A stretch of DNA of 64,000 bases, from positions 1 to 64,000 of the forward strand of contig CAVPUV010000027.1 of NCBI GenBank assembly GCA_963708905.1, read 5' to 3'. Source of the stretch: SHZL01 sp963708905. Its GTDB lineage: Bacteria > Pseudomonadota > Gammaproteobacteria > Xanthomonadales > SZUA-36. This document shows, one piece after another, positions 25,152 to 34,741 of the stretch. The notes under the pieces are model-generated. The model made no database searches. It was not told the DNA's origin and saw only the letters and a list, made by a program, of their open reading frames with translations. The translations under genes and the position numbers were made by a program. Numbering within the stretch: the stretch's first letter is position 1; every line of letters starts with the position of its first letter.

Positions 25152-27485
25152 TTACAACTTGCCCAGGGCCGCCAGTATTTTCTCCGGGGTAATCGGCAAA
25201 CTGCGGATGCGTACGCCCACCGCGTTATAAATCGCGTTGGCGATCGCGGGCGCCGGAACGATGAGGCAGGCTTCCGACAAACCTTTGGCGCCGAACGGGC
25301 CGCTGGGCTCATTGGATTCAATGAAAATGCACTCGATCTGGCGCGGCATTTCCACGGCCGTCGGCATCTTGTAATCGAGGAAGTCCGCAGTGAGGCATGC
25401 CCCGGTTTGCGGGTCAAAGAGCATGTTCTCCATCAAGGCAAAACCTATGCCTTGCTGCAAGCCACCCTCTACTTGTCCTTCCGCGGCGGCGGGATTGATC
25501 ACCCGGCCAAGGTCGTGTGCATACACCGCGCGCAACACCTTCACCTGGCCGGTTTCGGTGTCCACTTCCACCTCCACGAATTCGGCCACTGCCGGAGACG
25601 GGTTGGAAGCCGGCGCCAGGCTGGACATACCCATGATGGTGCCTTTTTCCTGTAGCGTGGTGGGCACAGGTCCCTTGGGGGTAATCACCATGTAGGGCGA
25701 CTCGGCACGTTTGACCACATCGGCAACGGACATCCCCTGATCAGGTGAGCCGTTGACCGTGATCACGCCGTTGTGCACCTGCAGATCATCGGCATTCGCT
25801 TCCATGACTATCGCAGCGACTTCCAGCAAGCGCTTCTTCGCAGCGGCAGCTGCGACCTTGACGGCATTCCCCGAAGAATAAGTGACACGGCTGGCGTGTG
25901 TCGGCGCATCGAAGGGCAAGGTATCGGTATCGCCGGTGGACATATGCACCGATTCATATGCCAGGCCCAACTCTTCGGCGGCAATCTGGCACAGGGTGGT
26001 GTTCTGGCCGCAGCCGATGTCCATGGTCGCCGAGGAGAGGTTGGCCGTGCCGTCCACGTTCAGCTTGATGATCGCTCCGGAGTGTTCGTAAATGTCCGGA
26101 AAACCAACGCAACCGCTAACCCATAGTGGGTGCGCGGCCATGCCGATGCCGCGCTTCCTGGTGCCGGTGCCACTGCCCGCTTTCCCGCGTTTCGACCAGC
26201 CCATGCGCTCGGCGCCACGCACCAGGCACTCGTCCAGCGCGTAGCTTTCAAGCTTCCATGCAGGATTGAACGGATGTGGATCACCACAACGCGGCGTGTT
26301 CCTGAGGCGGAACTCGATCGGGTCGAAGCCAAGCTCTGCGCAGATCTCGTCGATCTGCGATTCCACGGCAAAACAGGCCTGCGGTGCCCCATAGCCGCGG
26401 AAGGCGCCACCGGGCATGTTGTTGGTATGCACCACCTTGCCTTCCCATTTCATGTGCGGGCTGCGGTAGCCGAGCATCAAACCGTAGTGGGCATGCACCA
26501 GAATGACCACGGGTCCTTGCGTAGCATAGGCGCTGGTATCACATTCGGTGCTGGCGTAACGTGCGCAAAAAGTACCGTCCTTCCTGATGCCGGTCTTGAG
26601 ATGGACCTTCATCGGGTGACGGGCATTGGTGATGAAATCTTCATAGCGCGTTTGTTCGATACGCACCGGCTTGCGCGCCCTGGCGCTGAGCAGTGCCGCC
26701 AGCGGCTCGAAATAGCCCATATCGAGCTTGCTGCCAAAACCACCGCCAATATAGGGGGGCTGAACGACCGTGACCTGGCTCACCGGCAAGCCCAGCGCGT
26801 AGGCCATTCTCTCGCGCAGTCCGAACAAATGCTGGATCGAAGAATGTATGGTGACATGCCCATGGGTATCGGTATCGGCAACGCAGACCCGCGGTTCCAT
26901 GTAACAGGTATGCACGCGCGGCGTTTCATAGGTGCCCTCGAAGATATAATCGGCCTCCCGGAAGCCGGCTTCGATGTCCCCGGCGGAAAACGATGGCGTA
27001 TCGCGGATATTGTTCTTCACCCCGGCATGAATTTCAGGAGCGCCATCAAGCATCGCCTCGCCGGTATCGAACACCGCCGGCAGTTCTTCATAGTCCACTT
27101 CGATCAGTTGCAGCGCCTGCTCGGCGATGGCGGCAGTGGTTGCGGCCACAGCCGCTACCGGCTGGCCGGCAAAGCGCACGGTATTGCTCAGAATCAGCAT
27201 GTCCCGGATGATGCCCGCTGACGTCGCCGGCATGAAAAACATCGCATTGTAGGGAATCTGCGGCACATCGCCGGGTGTGATCACCGCCCTGACACCCGGC
27301 ATCTGCTCGGCGCGTGAGGTATCCATGCGCAAAATCCGGGCGTGCGGGCAGGGACTGCGCAACATTTTGCCGTGCAGCATTCCCGGCAAGCTGACATTGA
27401 CCGGAAAACCCTTGCCACCAACGACTTTTTCGTATGCGTCCCGCCGCAGGACACGGGTACCGACTACATTCATGTTTGTCATCAT
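25152..27485 (-). CDS. Xanthine dehydrogenase family molybdopterin-binding (large) subunit
   Basis: A 777-residue molybdenum hydroxylase large subunit. Recognisable parts include the N-terminal GTRVLRRDAYEKVVGG, the substrate-channel YIGGGFGSK near residue 244, the Mo-site motif GGAFRGYGAPQACFAVESQ near 356, and the C-terminal GPFGAKGLSEACLIVPAPAI with the catalytic Glu near 730. The GAFRGYG form resembles xanthine dehydrogenase and 4-hydroxybenzoyl-CoA reductase rather than the AYXCSFR loop of CO dehydrogenase. Such enzymes hydroxylate N-heterocycles, purines or aldehydes using water. FeS and FAD subunits are encoded immediately upstream in the same operon. Substrate unknown. Confidence 0.92.
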   Translation of the reverse strand: MMTNMNVVGTRVLRRDAYEKVVGGKGFPVNVSLPGMLHGKMLRSPCPHARILRMDTSRAEQMPGVRAVITPGDVPQIPYNAMFFMPATSAGIIRDMLILSNTVRFAGQPVAAVAATTAAIAEQALQLIEVDYEELPAVFDTGEAMLDGAPEIHAGVKNNIRDTPSFSAGDIEAGFREADYIFEGTYETPRVHTCYMEPRVCVADTDTHGHVTIHSSIQHLFGLRERMAYALGLPVSQVTVVQPPYIGGGFGSKLDMGYFEPLAALLSARARKPVRIEQTRYEDFITNARHPMKVHLKTGIRKDGTFCARYASTECDTSAYATQGPVVILVHAHYGLMLGYRSPHMKWEGKVVHTNNMPGGAFRGYGAPQACFAVESQIDEICAELGFDPIEFRLRNTPRCGDPHPFNPAWKLESYALDECLVRGAERMGWSKRGKAGSGTGTRKRGIGMAAHPLWVSGCVGFPDIYEHSGAIIKLNVDGTANLSSATMDIGCGQNTTLCQIAAEELGLAYESVHMSTGDTDTLPFDAPTHASRVTYSSGNAVKVAAAAAKKRLLEVAAIVMEANADDLQVHNGVITVNGSPDQGMSVADVVKRAESPYMVITPKGPVPTTLQEKGTIMGMSSLAPASNPSPAVAEFVEVEVDTETGQVKVLRAVYAHDLGRVINPAAAEGQVEGGLQQGIGFALMENMLFDPQTGACLTADFLDYKMPTAVEMPRQIECIFIESNEPSGPFGAKGLSEACLIVPAPAIANAIYNAVGVRIRSLPITPEKILAALGKL

Positions 27486-27509
27486 CCTCGCCCTGTTCCG
27501 GGTGGTGAA

Positions 27510-27971
27510 TCAGCCGCCTGCCGCGGTCTTGATGGCCTGGACAATCTTGTGATAACCCGTGCAACGACAAAGATTGCCGGCGATCCCGTGGCGGATCGCG
27601 TCCTCGTCCGGATGCGGGCTGTCGGTCAACAGCTGCCTGGCTGTCATGATCATGCCGCAGGTACAGTAGCCGCATTGCACAGCACCCTCCTTGACGAAGG
27701 CATTCTGCACCACATCCATATTTCCGTCCTTACCGAGGCCTTCGATGGTGGTGATTTTCCGGCCTTGCGCAGACAGTGCATACATCATGCAGGAATAAGC
27801 TGCCTTGCCATCGATGTGCACGGTGCAACAGCCACAGCCGCCACTGTCACAGCCCCGCTTGGTACCGATCAGCCCCAGGTGGTCGCGCAGAACGTTGAGC
27901 AGCATCGCATCAAGCTCTACTGCGAGTTCGTGAGTTTCCCCGTTCACTTCCAGCATAATGAGCTGTTTCAT
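27510..27971 (-). CDS. (2Fe-2S) subunit of the molybdenum hydroxylase
   Basis: A 153-residue protein with both [2Fe-2S] domains of the family: the plant-ferredoxin motif GCDSGGCGCCTVHIDG with a distal Cys in YSCMMYA (residues ~39-63), and the helical domain with VQCGYCTCGMIMTA and LCRCTGYHKIVQA (residues ~97-146). It transfers electrons from the molybdenum centre to FAD. Spacing to the large subunit is 24 bp. Confidence 0.94.
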   Translation of the reverse strand: MKQLIMLEVNGETHELAVELDAMLLNVLRDHLGLIGTKRGCDSGGCGCCTVHIDGKAAYSCMMYALSAQGRKITTIEGLGKDGNMDVVQNAFVKEGAVQCGYCTCGMIMTARQLLTDSPHPDEDAIRHGIAGNLCRCTGYHKIVQAIKTAAGG

Positions 27972-27984
27972 TTGGGGACCTCTT

Positions 27985-28860
27985 TCATTCCAGCCGGCTC
28001 AATGCCTGGTTCAAGGCACGTTCTGAAAACACTCTGGCCATCGCCAGGCGATAAGCCGCCGTGGCGCGGTGATCTGACATCGGATTGATATCCTGCCCCA
28101 CGGCTTTAGCGGCATGCCGCACAAGGTCGTGTGTAATCTTTTGTCCCTTGAGCAACTTTTCCGCGCCGGCCGAACGCACCGCGCGGTCTCCCACGCCGCC
28201 ACCAAGAGCAACACGCGCGTCCTGGCATACGCCTGTTGTATCCACGCGGATGAGTACCGCAGCATTAACAATGGCCAGGTCGTTGGCCGTGCTCTCCAGC
28301 TTGATAAAAGCGCTGGCCGACCGGCCTGGAGGCCTGGACAACTTCAATGCAGTGATCAGTTCTCCGGGTTCCAGCGAGTTCTCAAACAAGCCAAGGAACA
28401 GATCGGCCAGCTTCATCTCCCGCTTCCCTGCGGCACCACATATGGTCACGCTGCCGTCAAGCGCCATGAACGCGGTCGGAAGATCGTAGAACGGACAAGC
28501 GGCAGCAAGACAGCCTCCCACGGTGGCCACGTTCTTGATTTGCATGGGCGGATAGCCAAGCGCATCCCTGACAGCACCCAGCCACGCGGCGCTTTGCAAC
28601 TCCGCCACTTGCTCCAGCCTGGCGAAAGTTACCATGGCGCCAATGTCGATGCGCTCGGCACTCGAAACCACTCCATCCAGCCCCAGTTTGCGGATATCGA
28701 TCAGGGCTTCCACCCCGGACAACAGACCACGCGCTTCAAGCCCATGGATGAATGTGCCCCCGGCCAATACCAGGGCGTTGTCACCAAATTTAGCTATACA
28801 ATCATCGATCTGGTGCGCTTTTTCCGGGATGCAGAATTCTTTCAGGTTGAAGAGTGCCAT
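27985..28860 (-). CDS. FAD-binding subunit of the molybdenum hydroxylase
   Basis: A 291-residue CoxM-type flavoprotein subunit. FAD-binding motifs are ALVLAGGTFIHGLEARG near residue 29 and NVATVGGCLAAACPFYDLP near 114, which replace the usual AGGTD and TIGGN. The C-terminal CO-dehydrogenase flavoprotein domain follows (VALGGGVGDRAVRSAGAEKL near 216). It accepts electrons from the [2Fe-2S] subunit. Second gene of a four-gene operon, 14 bp after the GST gene. Confidence 0.92.
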   Translation of the reverse strand: MALFNLKEFCIPEKAHQIDDCIAKFGDNALVLAGGTFIHGLEARGLLSGVEALIDIRKLGLDGVVSSAERIDIGAMVTFARLEQVAELQSAAWLGAVRDALGYPPMQIKNVATVGGCLAAACPFYDLPTAFMALDGSVTICGAAGKREMKLADLFLGLFENSLEPGELITALKLSRPPGRSASAFIKLESTANDLAIVNAAVLIRVDTTGVCQDARVALGGGVGDRAVRSAGAEKLLKGQKITHDLVRHAAKAVGQDINPMSDHRATAAYRLAMARVFSERALNQALSRLE

Positions 28861-28874
28861 CCAACCACCTCCCT

Positions 28875-29510
28875 TCAGGCGCGGGCGGCCGGCCGCGCAC
28901 TCACCGCGTCGTGCCAGCGTTTCGTGTTGCAGTTACCAGCTGGTGGGGGCATCTTCATGAAGATTGCGGCATCCACCGCGCAACAAGCCGTGATGTCGGC
29001 AAAGGTAAAGCGATCCGCGGCCAGGTACACGCTGATTCCCAGCCGGCATTCGAGTTGATCATAGAATCCGGCCAGCAGCACCTTGCCGCGTTCAACCAGG
29101 GCTGGAATCGCATCTACCCGCGTCGGACCGGGCACACCACGCGTTTTCATTCCTTCGAACGAGTTGCGGAAGACTTCACCAACCGCCTGCATGCCGGTCA
29201 TTTCTGCAAAGCGCTCCCAGGCTTCGACGCTGGCCGTTTCGAGTGGGCCCATACCCATCAGGTTGGGCAGCGGATACACGGATTCCAGGTAGCGGCAGAT
29301 CGCAGGGGCTTCGCACAGATTGGTGCCATCGTCAAGTTGCAGAACGGGTACCAGGCCGGCGGCATTGATCTTGAGATACTCTGGCGTGAGGTTCTCGCCG
29401 GTGAGGATATCAATTTCTTCCTTGTCGACCTCGACGCCTTTCTCGGCGAGGAAAAATCTGACCCTGCGCGGATTGGGCATGGCGGAGCAGTCATAAAGTT
29501 TCATTGGCAT
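28875..29510 (-). CDS. Glutathione S-transferase family protein
   Basis: A 211-residue GST with the thioredoxin-like N-terminal domain (KLYDCSAMPNPRRVRFFLAE at the start, cis-Pro in GLVPVLQLDDG near 52, and EAPAICRYLESVYP near 66), plus an all-helical C-terminal domain. The N-terminal Ser8 or Ser/Cys neighbour would be the glutathione-activating residue. First gene of the minus operon with the molybdenum hydroxylase, so it may detoxify or isomerise a product of that pathway; this is an inference from gene order. Confidence 0.88.
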   Translation of the reverse strand: MPMKLYDCSAMPNPRRVRFFLAEKGVEVDKEEIDILTGENLTPEYLKINAAGLVPVLQLDDGTNLCEAPAICRYLESVYPLPNLMGMGPLETASVEAWERFAEMTGMQAVGEVFRNSFEGMKTRGVPGPTRVDAIPALVERGKVLLAGFYDQLECRLGISVYLAADRFTFADITACCAVDAAIFMKMPPPAGNCNTKRWHDAVSARPAARA

Positions 29511-29622
29511 TCAGACTCCAACTGAGTACGCCGCTTCGTTATTTTCTCCCGATTCACCGAAGCAATGCTTGAAGGATTCTGTGCCGCTGTATATGCTTTA
29601 TCAAGTAAATCGCAGGATTTCC

Positions 29623-29638
29623 TTTGACCCAGATCACA
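29623..29638. promoter_or_regulatory. CRP-like palindrome in the divergent promoter region
   Basis: TTTGACCCAGATCACA matches the CRP consensus TGTGATCTAGATCACA at 13 of 16 positions. It lies in the 201-bp space between the divergent GST and YCF48 gene starts, a plausible position for cAMP-CRP control of catabolic genes. No well-spaced -35/-10 pair stands out next to it. Confidence 0.35.
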
Positions 29639-29711
29639 GAAAGGGCAATGGGCATCACCTATGCTATGATTAGGGTCGTTTGACCAATTGCCTGCACGCA
29701 CCGGTACTTAG

Positions 29712-30740
29712 ATGAATAAACTCGTTGAAAACGTGCTGGAAATACTGCTCCCCCTGCTTATCGTCGGCGGCTTGCTGTACGTGGCGTTCTATGTCAAACC
29801 CACGGTAACGCTACCTGAATACACTCCTACTCTGTTTGAATACCGCGACCACTACTACGGCGTGGTATCCCCGGACCAGGACCATAGCGTCATCTGGGCC
29901 GTGGGCAACAATGGCAGGGTGATCCGGACTGACAATGCCGGCAAGGATTGGCATATTCAGGATACCGGTACCAAGCGGGATCTTCAGTCCATTTCCGCAT
30001 GGGACAGCGATTCGGCCATTGTAGTCGGAGACCTGGCAACGGTACTGACTACCGATGACGGCGGTGAGTCCTGGAGCAAAGTCCCCATCGAGGTCTATGA
30101 ATTCGGTGACCAGTTATTGCAGGTCTTTGTCGATTCCGCCAGGGGACAGGCATGGATTTCGGGCACCATGGGGACGGTGATCAAGAGCAGCGACCGCGGC
30201 AAGACCTGGACCATGGTTCATCCGCAAGAGGACCTGGCGTGGAACGATATCACGGTCGCTCCGGATGGAAGCGTCTGGGTCGTGGGCGAATTTGGACGCA
30301 TGCAACGTTCCCAAGACGATGGCGCAAGCTGGCAGGAAGTCGAGGTTCCCACCGCAGGCTCCAGCCTTACGGCCATTGCTTTTTCCAGCCAGCAGCGTGG
30401 CGTTGCGGTGGGCTTGTCCGGTGTCGTCGTCCGTACCACCGATGGTGGTGACAGCTGGTCGCGGATAGAGGATGTTACCGAGGCGCACTTTTTCGACATC
30501 GTCTGGGATGGTCAGCGGTTTGTTGCCGTCGGCGACAACGGCATCCTGGCGAGCTTCTCGGCAGAGGGGCAAGCGGTTCAGGTAGGCCGGATACAACCGG
30601 ACAATTCTCTTTGGTATACCCAGATCACGCCCCTTTCTGCAGCAGCCTATCTGATCGCTGGGGCCAACCTGGGACTGTATAGCGCCGAGAAATGGAACGT
30701 CTACCGTGAAACGACCTTGGCATCCGCATCACCACTATGA
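29712..30740 (+). CDS. YCF48/Hcf136-like beta-propeller protein with membrane anchor
   Basis: A 342-residue protein. One hydrophobic segment (residues ~9-28, VLEILLPLLIVGGLLYVAFY) anchors it, with the rest outside the cytoplasm. The body repeats a photosynthesis-assembly-type unit, for example GNNGRVIRTDNAGKDWHIQ, GDLATVLTTDDGGESWSKV, GTVIKSSDRGKTW and GVVVRTTDGGDSWSRIED, which fold as a propeller. Such genes commonly stand beside RND permeases and DUF1302/DUF1329 proteins in proteobacteria, as here. Probably a periplasmic assembly or accessory factor of that exporter; function is an inference. Confidence 0.8.
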   Translation: MNKLVENVLEILLPLLIVGGLLYVAFYVKPTVTLPEYTPTLFEYRDHYYGVVSPDQDHSVIWAVGNNGRVIRTDNAGKDWHIQDTGTKRDLQSISAWDSDSAIVVGDLATVLTTDDGGESWSKVPIEVYEFGDQLLQVFVDSARGQAWISGTMGTVIKSSDRGKTWTMVHPQEDLAWNDITVAPDGSVWVVGEFGRMQRSQDDGASWQEVEVPTAGSSLTAIAFSSQQRGVAVGLSGVVVRTTDGGDSWSRIEDVTEAHFFDIVWDGQRFVAVGDNGILASFSAEGQAVQVGRIQPDNSLWYTQITPLSAAAYLIAGANLGLYSAEKWNVYRETTLASASPL

Positions 30741-30765
30741 TCAGCAGGTCACGGTACCAGCGTCC

Positions 30766-33093
30766 ATGCAAAAGAAAATAGCCCGTTTCTGTATTCGCTT
30801 CCGCTATGCAATCTTACTGGCGATTGCCGCACTGACCCTGGTTTTTGGCTTTTTCGCCACCCGGGTCAACGTCAAGACCGACTTGGCGGATCTGCAACCG
30901 TCGAATCATCCCTACATCAAGACCAATGAACTCTTCAAGGATACCTTTGGTGGCGCCAATCAGGTGACGCTTATGGTCGAGGTGAGCGAGGGTGATATCT
31001 TCAGCCATGAAACACTGAAGGTGATCGACGATCTTACCAAGGGACTCTATTATCTCGATGCCGTCAACCAGTTCCAGATCATCTCGCTGGCAACCAAGAA
31101 GCTGAAAACGGTAAAGGCATCGACGGAAGGGATCGTTGCCGAGCCGCTGATGTGGCCACATCTTCCTGCAACCGATGCGGATATCCAGCTTCTCAGGGAC
31201 AAGGTTATTGCCAATCCACTGGTCTATGGCCAGTATGTATCCCGTGATTTGAAATCGGCGCTGGTCACCGTCGATTTTATCGATCGCCTGGTGGACTACA
31301 ACAAAGTGTATCCCCAGATACTCGCGCTGGTGTCAACGCTTGAGAAACCCGGGTTGCGGATTCGCATCGTGGGGCAGCCGGTCCTGGCAGGGCTGGTCAT
31401 CAACTACCTGCCGGAGACCATTCGAATCGTCGGCTACATTACCTTGCTCAGCGCAATTCTCCTGCTGCTGACCCTGGGGACACTCAGAGGCATGTTCCTG
31501 CCACTGTTGTCCGGGGCAATATCAGGCGTCTGGACCTTCGGTATGATCCATTTCATGGGTATCAACCTGGACCCATTGGCCATTGTGATCTCCTTCCTGA
31601 TTGCGGCGCGGGGCGTATCCCATGGAGTGCAGCTGGTTCTTGCCTTCGACCATGAACGCGAGTCCGGTATCAGCGATCCACTCGAAGCCGCCCGGATATC
31701 CTTTGGCAAGCTCTTGCGGCCGGGTATCCTGGGGCTTGGAGTCGATGCCGGGGCGATGCTGATCGTAGCGTTGACGCCGATACCCCTGTTGCAGAAGGCC
31801 GCCCTGATGGGGACGATCTGGGTTGGGAATATGGTGATCTGCACCGTCATCATGATCCCTGTGATCCTGTCATGGAACAAGGGGGATTATACCCATCGCA
31901 TTGTCGGTCTGGGCTCTGGCCGGGCCATTACAGGAATGCTTGAGCTGTGTGCAAAGCTGACCACACATCGCCGCAGTGCTTTTGTGATCCTGGCGCTCAG
32001 CGTGATTATCCTTGCCGGCTCGACCTACTTCGCCAAGGACATAACCATCGGCGACACGAAACCTGGCTCGCCCATCCTGTGGCAGGATTCCGCCTACAAT
32101 CAGGACGATGCCGCCATCAACTCCCGCTTCCCCGGCAGTGACCGGATGTTCGTGGTAATCGAGGGGGCGGAGGAGAATACGCTCAAGCGCCCGGATATCC
32201 TCGCCAACGTGTCCTCTTTCCAACAGTACATGGAAGCATTGCCTGAGGTGGGTGGCACCGTTTCCATCGCCGATATCATCCGTCCCGTCAACATGGCCCT
32301 GCATGAAGGAAATCCCCGCTTCTACAAGGTGGCGGACGATCCGGTAGGCAATGCTGAGATGATCTACCTGGCGACAGCCAGTTCCGACCCGGGCGACATC
32401 GACAGGTTCATCGACCGGAAATATGAGAATGGTTCGGTGCTGATCTATTTTCGCGATCACAAGGGTGATTCGATCCGCCGAGGGATCAAGACCATTACCG
32501 ATTTCGAGAAAAACAACCCAATGCAAGGGGCACACTATCTTCTGGCAGGTGGCCTGATCGGCATGCTGGCGGCCGTTAACGAGGTCATCCTGTCGGGGCA
32601 ACTGCAGAGCATCGCACTGGCATTGCTGTTACTCTTTGCCGGTTGTGCCATCGCCTATCGGTCGCCCCAGGCGGGATTGTTTTTCCTGCCTATCGTAGTC
32701 CTTTCCAATACCATCACCTTCTGCTTCATGAGCCTGTATGGCATTGGTCTTAATATCAACACATTGCCAGTCGCGGCGCTCGGCATCGGTTTGGGGGTGG
32801 ATTACGCCTTTTATATCGCCGAGAGCATCGCGGAGTGCTATTCGAAGACCCAAAATCTGCAACAGAGTATCCGCTTCGGGCTGATCACGGCGGGACGGGG
32901 CGTGACCATCACGGCCCTGTCCCTGGTGACAGCGGTATCACTCTGGTACTTCTTTTCTTCGCTGCGGTTCCAGGCTGAGATGGGTCTGCTGATTGGCCTG
33001 TGGATGTCGATCTCGGCCATCGGCAGCCTGCTGGTGATTCCGGCGATGGTTTATGTGTTAAAACCGCGCTTTCTGCAGCGGTATTCGGTCTGA
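30766..33093 (+). CDS. RND-superfamily permease (MMPL type)
   Basis: About 775 residues. Two hydrophobic halves each begin with a single membrane helix (YAILLAIAALTLVFGFFATR at the start, and SAFVILALSVIILAGSTYFA near the middle), then a large periplasmic loop and a cluster of about five helices; the halves end in sets such as GYITLLSAILLLLTLGTL and ALGIGLGVDYAFYIAESI. The GxxxDY motif in the second half is typical of MMPL/hopanoid-type permeases. I use ATG 30766; a GTG at 30706 would overlap the previous gene. With a barrel and a periplasmic partner downstream, it may move lipids or hydrophobic substrates across the envelope. Confidence 0.87.
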   Translation: MQKKIARFCIRFRYAILLAIAALTLVFGFFATRVNVKTDLADLQPSNHPYIKTNELFKDTFGGANQVTLMVEVSEGDIFSHETLKVIDDLTKGLYYLDAVNQFQIISLATKKLKTVKASTEGIVAEPLMWPHLPATDADIQLLRDKVIANPLVYGQYVSRDLKSALVTVDFIDRLVDYNKVYPQILALVSTLEKPGLRIRIVGQPVLAGLVINYLPETIRIVGYITLLSAILLLLTLGTLRGMFLPLLSGAISGVWTFGMIHFMGINLDPLAIVISFLIAARGVSHGVQLVLAFDHERESGISDPLEAARISFGKLLRPGILGLGVDAGAMLIVALTPIPLLQKAALMGTIWVGNMVICTVIMIPVILSWNKGDYTHRIVGLGSGRAITGMLELCAKLTTHRRSAFVILALSVIILAGSTYFAKDITIGDTKPGSPILWQDSAYNQDDAAINSRFPGSDRMFVVIEGAEENTLKRPDILANVSSFQQYMEALPEVGGTVSIADIIRPVNMALHEGNPRFYKVADDPVGNAEMIYLATASSDPGDIDRFIDRKYENGSVLIYFRDHKGDSIRRGIKTITDFEKNNPMQGAHYLLAGGLIGMLAAVNEVILSGQLQSIALALLLLFAGCAIAYRSPQAGLFFLPIVVLSNTITFCFMSLYGIGLNINTLPVAALGIGLGVDYAFYIAESIAECYSKTQNLQQSIRFGLITAGRGVTITALSLVTAVSLWYFFSSLRFQAEMGLLIGLWMSISAIGSLLVIPAMVYVLKPRFLQRYSV

Positions 33094-33166
33094 AAATCAG
33101 CCCGAGGGTGTATAGTCAAATCCAAATATGAATTGGTCAATTCAGGCACAACAGGAGAGAAAGACG

Positions 33167-34702
33167 ATGAAAGCAAGAGTGACAAAATGTTCGCTGGCGG
33201 TATTGCTGAGCCTGTCATTGGCGCCAGCGGCCGTCTGGTCTGCGGAGATTGGACCCTTCAAGGTGAGCGGATACTTGCGCCAGTACACCAGTTTTAATCT
33301 CGAGGATATATCGGAAACCGCACAAGATGACGCCGGGGACATGTCCATGAACCGCTGGGCCTTCTTCCTGGATGCCAGCACCAATACGGGACCTCTGCGC
33401 TGGACTGGCCGTTTCAGGGCATCTTACGAAAATTTGACGAAATACGAGGAGCGTCTCGAGGACTCGGCAAATTTTCTGCGCAGCCTGGACACGGCTAATC
33501 CCGGCAGAAAGTCTGATTTTAACGATGAATACAATGAGCTGGATGTGCGCGAGTTGTTTTTCGATGCGGATATCGGAGAGCGGGTTACCGTGCGCGTCGG
33601 CCGGCAGCAAGTGGTTTGGGGGGAAACCGACTTTTTCCATGCCACCGATGTGGTCCATGGCTACGACTTTCGCTGGCGCAGCTTCTATGAACCTGAAAAC
33701 GAGGACGTACGCAAGCCGCTGATCCTGCTGAACGGCACGCTGCAAGTGCCGGACTGGAAGGGCAGCCTGCAAGCCATCGTACGACCAGGTCTCGACAAGG
33801 CCGCATGGATTGGCAATTCCATCCCCACGTTTGGCGGCCGCTGGTCGAGTAATCTCAGCAAGGGATTCCCGCTGGCGACAAACGAGGTTCCAGGCCCTGC
33901 CCTGGGAATATTTGGCACGCCCGCAGGTGCAATCTTCAACTACCACCATAAAGATGGTGATACGGACAACGCGCATTACGGCGCACGCTGGACCGGCCTG
34001 CTGGGCAAGAACGAAAACCTGGACTATTCCCTGATGTACTACCATGGACAGGGAGGCTTCCAGCAGGATCCCATCCTGATCTTGAACCCCAACACCTTCG
34101 GCCTGGAATTCATTCTGCCCGAGACCAATACCGTGGGCGCGACACTCAGCAGCTACATCTCCGCGCTGGATATGACTTATCGCGCCGAAGTCGCCTATAG
34201 CCCCAACAGGAAGTTCTCCAGCGGAGTAACTGTACCGTTGCCGCTGCAGATCGTGAAGGAGGATGCCTGGAACCTGTTGCTCGGTTTCGATAAAACTCCA
34301 CGCCTGCAGAAATGGCTCAAGACCAGCAGTCAAAGCCTGTTCACGGTGCAAGTCTTCGACTGGTACCTGCCGGGCGTGGAAAAGTCCGATGCCATCGGGA
34401 ATTTTACCGGTTCCGGCGTTTACAGGGAGCACAACGTGCTTGCCACCGTCATCCTGACGCTGCCGTATGTGCACGATACCCTTATCGGCACCATCGTGGG
34501 CATTGCGGATCTGACCCAGGGCGGTGCGTTTTTGATTCCCTCACTGGAATATCAGTGGGGTCCGCACTGGCGCTTCAAGCTCGAGGCAGACCTGACTCTC
34601 GGCGGTCAATCCATCACCAATTCGGCGGCACCGAATGGCAGCATTGTTGGTTACTACGAGCATAACAATCAATTACTGCTGCGCACGACGTTCCTGTTCT
34701 GA
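33167..34702 (+). CDS. DUF1302 family outer-membrane beta-barrel protein
   Basis: A 511-residue protein. Signal peptide KCSLAVLLSLSLAPAAVWSA ends near residue 26. The body alternates polar and aromatic residues in strands, and the sequence ends in a phenylalanine (LLLRTTFLF), the usual last residue of an outer-membrane barrel. A conserved segment VTVRVGRQQVVWGETDFFHA near 141 is characteristic of DUF1302. The start at 33167 is supported by AGGAGAG upstream; the earlier ATG at 33128 precedes it without such a site. Likely the outer-membrane channel or receptor of the RND system. Confidence 0.85.
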   Translation: MKARVTKCSLAVLLSLSLAPAAVWSAEIGPFKVSGYLRQYTSFNLEDISETAQDDAGDMSMNRWAFFLDASTNTGPLRWTGRFRASYENLTKYEERLEDSANFLRSLDTANPGRKSDFNDEYNELDVRELFFDADIGERVTVRVGRQQVVWGETDFFHATDVVHGYDFRWRSFYEPENEDVRKPLILLNGTLQVPDWKGSLQAIVRPGLDKAAWIGNSIPTFGGRWSSNLSKGFPLATNEVPGPALGIFGTPAGAIFNYHHKDGDTDNAHYGARWTGLLGKNENLDYSLMYYHGQGGFQQDPILILNPNTFGLEFILPETNTVGATLSSYISALDMTYRAEVAYSPNRKFSSGVTVPLPLQIVKEDAWNLLLGFDKTPRLQKWLKTSSQSLFTVQVFDWYLPGVEKSDAIGNFTGSGVYREHNVLATVILTLPYVHDTLIGTIVGIADLTQGGAFLIPSLEYQWGPHWRFKLEADLTLGGQSITNSAAPNGSIVGYYEHNNQLLLRTTFLF

Positions 34703-34741
34703 ACGGATCACCACACGGCAATAACCAGTTCGAGGATATGA

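Noticed and set aside
26130..27221. 363-residue plus frame opposite the molybdenum hydroxylase
   Set aside because: Antisense to a firmly identified gene; no domain recognised.
33215..34474. 419-residue minus frame opposite the DUF1302 gene
   Set aside because: Antisense shadow; the plus frame has signal peptide, family motif and a C-terminal Phe.
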